NCBI RefSeq assembly: GCF_016584085.1 | Contig: NZ_NRSJ01000042.1 | Span: 1-45,956 of the forward strand | Reading direction: 5' to 3' | Length of the DNA: 45,956 nucleotides | Source of the DNA: Halochromatium glycolicum | GTDB lineage: Bacteria; Pseudomonadota; Gammaproteobacteria; Chromatiales; Chromatiaceae | In this document: positions 41,246 to 45,956 of the stretch, in pieces | Numbering within the stretch: the first letter of the stretch is position 1 | Layout: each line of letters opens with the position of its first letter | Program-made: the position numbers and the translations under genes | Notes under the pieces: model-generated | Told to the model about the DNA's origin: nothing | Database searches by the model: none | The model's input: the letters and a program-made list of their open reading frames with translations, nothing else

Positions 41246-42742
41246 ATGTCGAAGCGTTTTAAGCTTGGGAAACTGCGGATGACCAGCGCCGGACTCACCG
41301 TCGTCTTGCTCTTGTGGGCGCTGGCGACGGGTGTCGGCTGGTCGCAGGAGAGCACGGCTCAAGAATCGACCCCCGACACTGACGCGCCGGACACAATGCC
41401 GGTCTATCCGCCGGGTCTTGATGATCCGGACATCGCGCTTGACGCATTGGAATTGCGGCTCGTTCCGCTCACCGCCGATGAGCTCGCCCCGCTCGCCGCG
41501 GCATGGCAGGACCAGGCGCGCGCTGCGGCGCAGGCGGTCATCGACAAGAGCCTCGCGATCCGCGCCGTCGACGGCGCCGAGACGGAGACCGACGCGCTGC
41601 GCAAGGAGCGGCTTGAGCTGGTAGAGGAACGCGACCGCATCTTCGAGAAGGCCTCGGCCGTGATCTCCAGCCTCGAAGCCAAGGGCGGGGACCCCGGTCA
41701 GGTCGAGACCATGCGGGCCTACCTGTCCGCGGTCATCGCTGCCGGGCGCTCGCAGCTGACGCTGCAGGAGTTTGCCGACGGTTTCCTGAAGTGGCTGACC
41801 TCACCCGAGGGTGGCGTCGCGGTCGGCTTTCGGATCGCCGTCATCGTCGGCTCATTCTTCGTCCTGCTGATCGTCGCCCGGATCGTGCGCGCCTGGGTGC
41901 GCCGCGCCGTCGACCGCACCCCGCAGCTCTCCAATCTGCTGAGCGGCTTCCTGGTCATGTTGGTGTACTGGCTCACCATCGCCTTCGGCCTGATGTTCGT
42001 GCTCGCGCTGCTGGGGGTGAACATCACGCCGCTGTTCGCGTTGGTGGGCGGCGCCTCCTTCATCATCGCGTTCGCGATGCAGGAGACCTTGGGCAACCTC
42101 GCCGCCGGCCTGATGATCATGATCAACCGCCCCTTCGATGAAGGCGACTACGTGCAGGTCGCCGGTCTCGGCGGCACCATCAAGCACGTCTCCATCATGT
42201 CCACGACCGTGACCACGCCCGACAACCAGGTGATCACGATCCCGAACTCCAGGGTCTGGGGCGATGTCATCACCAATGTCACCGCCTCGGATACCCGCCG
42301 CGTTGATCTCGTCTTCGGCATCAGCTACGGCGACTCCATCGAGCGGGCGCAGCAGGTGCTCGAAGAGGTCGTCGCGAACCACCCGCTGGTGCTGGAGGAC
42401 CCGGCGCCGAACATCCGGGTCAGCGAACTGGCGGACAGCTCGGTCAACTTCATCGTGCGCCCCTGGACCAAGACCGGTGATTACTGGACGGTCTATTGGG
42501 ACCTGCACCGTGCGGTGAAGGAGGCGTTCGATGCCAACGGCATCTCGATCCCGTTCCCGCAGACCGATATGCATCTGCACGTGGCCGACAGCGACAAGGC
42601 GGCCAGCCCGGCGGCGTTGGCAACAATGACCGGAGACGACACGGCGAAGCGCAGCACGGCCGCCGACTACGCCCAAGGCGATTATGGGGCCGATGAGCCG
42701 GGAGAATCTGCGGAAGGAGAAGACGGAGGCGGGCGCGGCTAG
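41246..42742 (+). CDS. MscS-family mechanosensitive channel
   Basis: The 498-residue product has a signal-like first helix, a periplasmic helical domain, then membrane helices and the MscS core: ASFIIAFAMQETLGNLAAGL (pore helix and linker, about 267-286), NRPFDEGDYVQVAG, and TTPDNQVITIPNSRVW in the beta-domain. A soluble alpha/beta domain follows and the chain ends with an acidic, low-complexity tail (about 455-498, ending GEDGGGRG). It differs from the channel at 33870 in size and N-terminus. TAGGAG lies 5 bases before ATG 41246; the frame is open back to 41036 but the added residues look non-coding. It stands alone on this strand. Confidence 0.88.
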   Translation: MSKRFKLGKLRMTSAGLTVVLLLWALATGVGWSQESTAQESTPDTDAPDTMPVYPPGLDDPDIALDALELRLVPLTADELAPLAAAWQDQARAAAQAVIDKSLAIRAVDGAETETDALRKERLELVEERDRIFEKASAVISSLEAKGGDPGQVETMRAYLSAVIAAGRSQLTLQEFADGFLKWLTSPEGGVAVGFRIAVIVGSFFVLLIVARIVRAWVRRAVDRTPQLSNLLSGFLVMLVYWLTIAFGLMFVLALLGVNITPLFALVGGASFIIAFAMQETLGNLAAGLMIMINRPFDEGDYVQVAGLGGTIKHVSIMSTTVTTPDNQVITIPNSRVWGDVITNVTASDTRRVDLVFGISYGDSIERAQQVLEEVVANHPLVLEDPAPNIRVSELADSSVNFIVRPWTKTGDYWTVYWDLHRAVKEAFDANGISIPFPQTDMHLHVADSDKAASPAALATMTGDDTAKRSTAADYAQGDYGADEPGESAEGEDGGGRG

Positions 42743-42822
42743 CACCACCTGTGCAACGACTCCATCGCGGGCCCGTCCCTCCAACCCCGGAACCCGAGGC
42801 GTTCGAGCCGCGGAAAGAGCGT

Positions 42823-43041
42823 TCAGAGGGTCGTCCGCAAGTCCATGGTCTTGCGATTGAGCCGCAGATGTCCCGCCTCTTGCCACGCCGCCGTCAATAT
42901 GTCGTCGACGATCTGGTTGGTATGTTTGGCCGCATCCCTGATCCGGGTGAGCGCATCAGGCACGACGTCATCCACCCGCCTTGCCGTTCTCAGTACAACG
43001 CTCGCCTCACCGAGGACGATCCTCAGGAAGCCGGATCGTTC
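42823..43041 (-). pseudogene. Possible histidine-kinase fragment
   Basis: Read on the minus strand, the frame gives ALTRIRDAAKHTNQIVDDIL, then EAGHLRLNRKTMDLRTTL and a stop. This follows the second helix of HisKA-type kinases and the start of their ATPase linker (compare IDDLL, EAG-L-L and VDL). There is no start codon, phospho-acceptor His or ATPase domain. The fragment is short and the call tentative. It fills most of the gap between the convergent mscS and DUF2333 genes. Confidence 0.35.
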
Positions 43042-43073
43042 TCAAGCGTTGAGCCCCGCCCGCGCCGCGGACG

Positions 43074-44165
43074 TCAGCCCTGCTGAAGCAGCAGCCGAAG
43101 GTCCAGCACCGCCGCGTTGACGCGAGCGATGTACGACGACAGGACCATCGAGTGGTTTGCGAGGAAGCCGTAGCCGCTACCCATCAGGACCAGTGGGCTG
43201 CGCATCGGCTTGCTGGCTCCACGCAGATCCCGCTCGATCTGCGCCATTGTCGGTCCCGCAGTCTTATCCGCGACCACCGGCGCGAAATCGATCCGGAGCG
43301 CCTGCATGAAGTGCCGGAACGCCCAACTGTAGCCGCGCGCGCAATAGAACACGTTGTCGATGCGCTCTGGCGCCGTCCAGTGCAATGGTGCCTCGTCTAT
43401 CATTGCATCTTCAGCCGGTGCTGACGCCGACTCCGCCCGATCGGCTTTGCCGGCATGCGCGAACGAGGGCATCGCCCCGGCCGTCTTATTGGCACTCAGT
43501 CGCAGACCGAAATTACCGAGGCGTTTTTCAACGAGGGCCAGGTATTCGGCCAGGTTGTCCGCGCGAACAGAGAAACGACCATTCATCACACGTCCGTTGT
43601 TGAGCGCGTCCAGATAACGCTTCAGGGCATCGATGCCCTTCTGGTACTCGTCTTCGGCCGCCGGCATGATCCAGCACTTCGGGTCGATCGCAAACTGCAG
43701 GTCGGCGCGTTTGAGGTCGAGGTTCTCGGCAGACTGCGTTTGCGTGCGACTGAAATCATTGCGCAGCGCGCGCAGGGCGTCTCTGAGGGCCATGATGACG
43801 CCGCATTCCCAGCTCGGGCAATTGTCGACCAAGACTCCAGGGGGCAGGCGGTCGTTATGCAGAAAGCCGCCCGGTTTGTTCAGCAGCGTCTCCGCCACAG
43901 CGATGGTGGTCGCAACGAAGGTGCTGCCGGGCACCGGTGGCGCGCTCGTCTCGCTGCTCTGCGCTTGCGCAAGCGCGTGAACATCAAGCGGCGGCGGTTG
44001 TTGGCACCAATAGATGCCGAGCGCGGCGGTCACAACGGCATAGCCGGCCAAGAGGCCGATGACGAGCTTGAGCCATGGTCGCCACAGACCGCGTTTGCGT
44101 GCCGGTCGGATAGCGGGTGATAGGGTCGAATCACCGCGACTGGGTCGGTGTTTAGGGTCGCTCAT
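43074..44165 (-). CDS. DUF2333 family membrane protein
   Basis: The 363-residue product has one N-terminal membrane helix (about 30-50, LKLVIGLLAGYAVVTAALGIYW split) followed by DIHAL-type and TFVATTIAVAETLLNKPGGFLHNDRLPPGV blocks, VDNCPSWECGVIMALRDALRALRNDFSR and an NVFYCARGYSWAFRHF segment. This pattern is DUF2333, found in Chromatiales, Pseudomonas and relatives. The periplasmic domain has no known function. Only the first few residues are debatable: ATG 44165 is preferred over 44177. The gene is intact. It may be co-transcribed with the SOUL fragment and ybaK upstream, but the distances (73 and 44 bases) leave this open. Confidence 0.9.
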   Translation of the reverse strand: MSDPKHRPSRGDSTLSPAIRPARKRGLWRPWLKLVIGLLAGYAVVTAALGIYWCQQPPPLDVHALAQAQSSETSAPPVPGSTFVATTIAVAETLLNKPGGFLHNDRLPPGVLVDNCPSWECGVIMALRDALRALRNDFSRTQTQSAENLDLKRADLQFAIDPKCWIMPAAEDEYQKGIDALKRYLDALNNGRVMNGRFSVRADNLAEYLALVEKRLGNFGLRLSANKTAGAMPSFAHAGKADRAESASAPAEDAMIDEAPLHWTAPERIDNVFYCARGYSWAFRHFMQALRIDFAPVVADKTAGPTMAQIERDLRGASKPMRSPLVLMGSGYGFLANHSMVLSSYIARVNAAVLDLRLLLQQG

Positions 44166-44238
44166 TGTCTGTCTCACTGGGGCGCATTGGTCCCCGCCAG
44201 GCGCCTCGGATTGGCTGATCAGACAATATTAGCAACGG

Positions 44239-44484
44239 CTAATCTACTGAGAATTGAAATTCGGCAATGGCCCCGGCGTCGAGGCGAGGTCGAGCGGCTG
44301 AACCCCGCGGCTGAACCAGTCTTCCGCGGTGTGTCAATGATCGCGCATAACGGCGCAACTCGAAACCACGGCCTTCTCGGACCGCCGCATAATCCGGCTC
44401 TTCGATCGCCATCGCCTGCCCTCCGGAGAACGTCAGCAGAAGTGCGACTGTGATGCGCGCCAGCAAGCGCGTGAGCTTGTCCAT
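44239..44484 (-). pseudogene. N-terminal fragment of a SOUL haem-binding family protein
   Basis: The 81-codon frame starts with a signal peptide (VALLLTFSGGQAMA) and the SOUL opening AIEEPDYAAVREGRGFELRRYA, which in this family is followed directly by a VAET-type strand. Here the frame turns into arginine-rich sequence after RRYA (near 44345) and stops. The rest of the roughly 180-residue domain is missing. A change of frame does not recover it, so this is a truncation rather than a simple frameshift. Confidence 0.65.
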
Positions 44485-44528
44485 CGTTGCCGAGTAACCT
44501 TTGTCGCTGGCCGTGCTGATCGACGTGC

Positions 44529-45008
44529 TCAGACAGCCACGTCAACCAGCTGCGGCGAGAGCAACCGCTGCAGATCCGCGCTGCGTAAACGGATGATGTA
44601 GCCGCGCTTGCCGCCGTTGATATAGAGCCGTTCGAGCGCCAGAACGCTGCGCTCGCAGTAGACCGGCATGGATCGCCGCGTTGCAAACGGCGATGTGCCG
44701 CCGACCTGATAGCCCGAGTGCTTGTCGGCCGTCTGCGGCGCGCAGGGCTGAACACGCTTCACACCAATCTGGCGGGCCAATGCGCCGGTCGCAACCTCGC
44801 GATCGCCATGCATCAGGACGATCAGGGGCCGCTGCTGCTCGTCCTCCATGATCAGCGTCTTGACCACGTGGTGCAGATCAACATCCAACGCGTGTGCGAC
44901 CTCGGCGGTACCGCCGCCGTTGTACGCATAGCAGAAGCCGTCGAAAGGGACCGCGGCTTGACGCAGAAGCCGCACCGCGGCGGTTACAGGTTCTTTCGTT
45001 CTTGCCAT
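44529..45008 (-). CDS. ybaK: YbaK/EbsC aminoacyl-tRNA deacylase
   Basis: The 159-residue product is a YbaK-type trans-editing deacylase that hydrolyses Cys-tRNA(Pro) made in error by prolyl-tRNA synthetase. Family features are the opening VTAAVRLLRQAAVPF, HHVVKTLIMEDEQQRPLIVLMHGDREV with the catalytic Lys in VVKTL, and YQVGGTSPFATRRSMPVYCE with the GxSPF-type loop. Length matches E. coli YbaK. ATG 45008 is preferred over an upstream GTG at 45017. The gene is complete. It is the first healthy gene of a run of minus-strand genes. Confidence 0.92.
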   Translation of the reverse strand: MARTKEPVTAAVRLLRQAAVPFDGFCYAYNGGGTAEVAHALDVDLHHVVKTLIMEDEQQRPLIVLMHGDREVATGALARQIGVKRVQPCAPQTADKHSGYQVGGTSPFATRRSMPVYCERSVLALERLYINGGKRGYIIRLRSADLQRLLSPQLVDVAV

Positions 45009-45113
45009 CTCGATCACGACAACGCGGTGGATTTGCCCGCGTGGGACGGGTCGTCAGGGTTCGGACAGCAACCGGACCAGGGCGCTCCGTGACGAGAAGC
45101 TCCGGTTCCGCTG

Positions 45114-45593
45114 TCAGGCTTGGCGGCTCGCATGCCGCGCGGCGAGCTCCGTGCGCAGCTGATGGGCGAAGGCCTGCTTCACGTCCCGCCAATCCCGGCT
45201 GTGGATGCGGATCGGCGCCGGTTCCGGAAAGTCCTTGTACCAGGGACCGTACGAGGGTCCGAGCACCTGCACGCGCTCGGCGGCCAGTACCGCCAGATCG
45301 GCCTGCTTGACCGCCGCCGGTTCAGGATGGACCAGCCCGAAGGCGTCGGCGACGACCGCGTTGATGCGCGCCTCGACCGCCTTGTATTCCGGCATGATCT
45401 GTTTGAGCGGGCTGACCATGTCGCCGATGTAGGCCTCGGCCGCATCGTGCAGCAGGCCCTCGAGGCGCAGCGCCGGCGGCAGCAGCGAAGCCACATGCAG
45501 CGAGTGCTGGGCGACGCTGTACGGGAACAAGGCGGCGCCATTGAAGCGGTTCATCAAAGACAGGGAATGGACGATGTCCTCGAGGCGCACCAT
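45114..45593 (-). CDS. HD-domain phosphohydrolase, possibly 5'-truncated
   Basis: The 159-residue product has an HD-type metal site: SVAQHSLHVA, LEGLLHDAAEAYIGDM with the HD pair, and VKQADLAVLAAERVQVL with the last Asp. It resembles YfbR-like nucleotidases and phage-type phosphohydrolases that begin with a short segment ending in VRLEDIVHSLS. Here that segment coincides with the first codons (MVRLEDIVHSLSLMNRFNG), and about 30 bases upstream the IS3 element begins. A few N-terminal residues may therefore have been lost or replaced. The catalytic part is complete, so activity may persist. The substrate is probably a nucleoside monophosphate. Confidence 0.8.
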   Translation of the reverse strand: MVRLEDIVHSLSLMNRFNGAALFPYSVAQHSLHVASLLPPALRLEGLLHDAAEAYIGDMVSPLKQIMPEYKAVEARINAVVADAFGLVHPEPAAVKQADLAVLAAERVQVLGPSYGPWYKDFPEPAPIRIHSRDWRDVKQAFAHQLRTELAARHASRQA

Positions 45594-45627
45594 CGCCGGG
45601 CGCGGCCGGCCTTGGTGCTCATTGAAG

Positions 45628-45956
45628 TGGACCCCGATTTTTGGACCAGGTGAGAAGTAAAGCTTCGGAGGCTATCCTCGCCCTAGACGAGAGGAGCCAT
45701 CGACATGACCCGAAGCAAAGGTAAACGACTCAGTGCGGACTTCAAGGCCCGTGTGGCGCTTGAGGCGGCGAAGGGCCAGAAGACGGCCAGCGAGCTTGCG
45801 CAGGCGTATCAGGTTCACCCGACGCAGATCAGCCAGTGGAAGCGGCAACTGCTCGAGAAGCTGCCGGAGCTGTTCGCGTCTGGCAAGGCGCGCAAGGAGC
45901 CGACGGTTGAGACGGCCACGGCGCCGCTTTACGAGGAGATCGGGCGCTTGAAGGTC
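45628..45956 (+). mobile_element. Left end of an IS3-family element (cut by the window edge)
   Basis: The terminal sequence begins TGGACCCCGATTTTTGGACC or 5 bases earlier at TGAAG, with the 5'-TG end typical of IS3 elements. An OrfA gene follows about 75 bases inside. The right end and OrfB lie beyond the window. Insertion adjoins the HD gene start. Confidence 0.8.
45705..45956 (+). CDS. IS3-family transposase OrfA, partial
   Basis: The 84 codons up to the window edge encode the OrfA helix-turn-helix protein: RLSADFKARVALEAAKGQ, LAQAYQVHPTQISQWKRQLL and a leucine-zipper-like region starting EEIGRLKV. GAGGAG precedes the ATG at 45705. In this family a programmed frameshift near the end of OrfA normally joins it to the OrfB DDE integrase, which is outside the window. 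No defect is seen in the visible part. Confidence 0.9.
   Translation, partial: MTRSKGKRLSADFKARVALEAAKGQKTASELAQAYQVHPTQISQWKRQLLEKLPELFASGKARKEPTVETATAPLYEEIGRLKV

Overview
The window is a GC-rich chromosomal segment that most likely comes from a gammaproteobacterium. Gene content points to a salt-adapted member of the Chromatiales (purple sulfur bacteria and relatives): a glycine/sarcosine N-methyltransferase of the Ectothiorhodospira type, a BCCT osmolyte transporter, two MscS-type channels, a DUF2333 protein and many insertion-sequence remains. There is no rRNA or tRNA gene, so the lineage is an inference.

Layout. 1-4848: short tandem repeat, a RatA/COQ10-like protein and Mfd, which carries an unusual low-complexity insert. 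4849-9223: Uma2-family nuclease, a Phd/VapC toxin-antitoxin pair with a clear operator, a frameshifted MocR-type regulator and the glycine/sarcosine methyltransferase. 9224-15770: a P2-type cation ATPase, a long hairpin, an M48 peptidase fragment, a DUF6883/DUF4926 pair, 6-phosphogluconate dehydrogenase and an exported transglutaminase-like protein. 16125-20017: a graveyard with a small membrane protein, a twice-frameshifted regulator, a truncated IS110 transposase, an intact ISAs1 element with a 10-bp target duplication, and a deletion chimera. 20125-36863: the main osmotic-stress region, with BCCT transporter plus tethered double binding protein, an RND efflux pair, a four-helix membrane protein, a lipoprotein hydrolase, a winged-helix regulator, a DUF481 outer-membrane protein with a lipoprotein partner, MscS and a sensor-like protein. 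36868-42742: two short-chain dehydrogenases, an alginate-export-like barrel, a second four-helix protein and a second MscS. 42743-45956: kinase and SOUL fragments, DUF2333, YbaK, an HD protein and the start of an IS3 element.

Two observations tie the middle together. First, several genes between 16 and 36 kb occur twice, one copy healthy and the other decayed: regulator, BCCT N-terminus, binding-protein C-terminus, lipoprotein/DUF481 pair and mscS 5' region. This suggests a duplicated, partly inverted cassette that is being eroded. Second, a 15-bp palindrome of the form YGCCCA-N3-TGGGCR occurs seven times between 16.5 and 33.8 kb, mostly just upstream of these genes, and marks a candidate regulon for the winged-helix protein at 31506-31979.

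The most interesting candidate system is the BCCT transporter translationally linked to a membrane-tethered lipoprotein with two predicted solute-binding domains. BCCT carriers are normally regarded as working without binding proteins. The function of this pair is inferred and untested.
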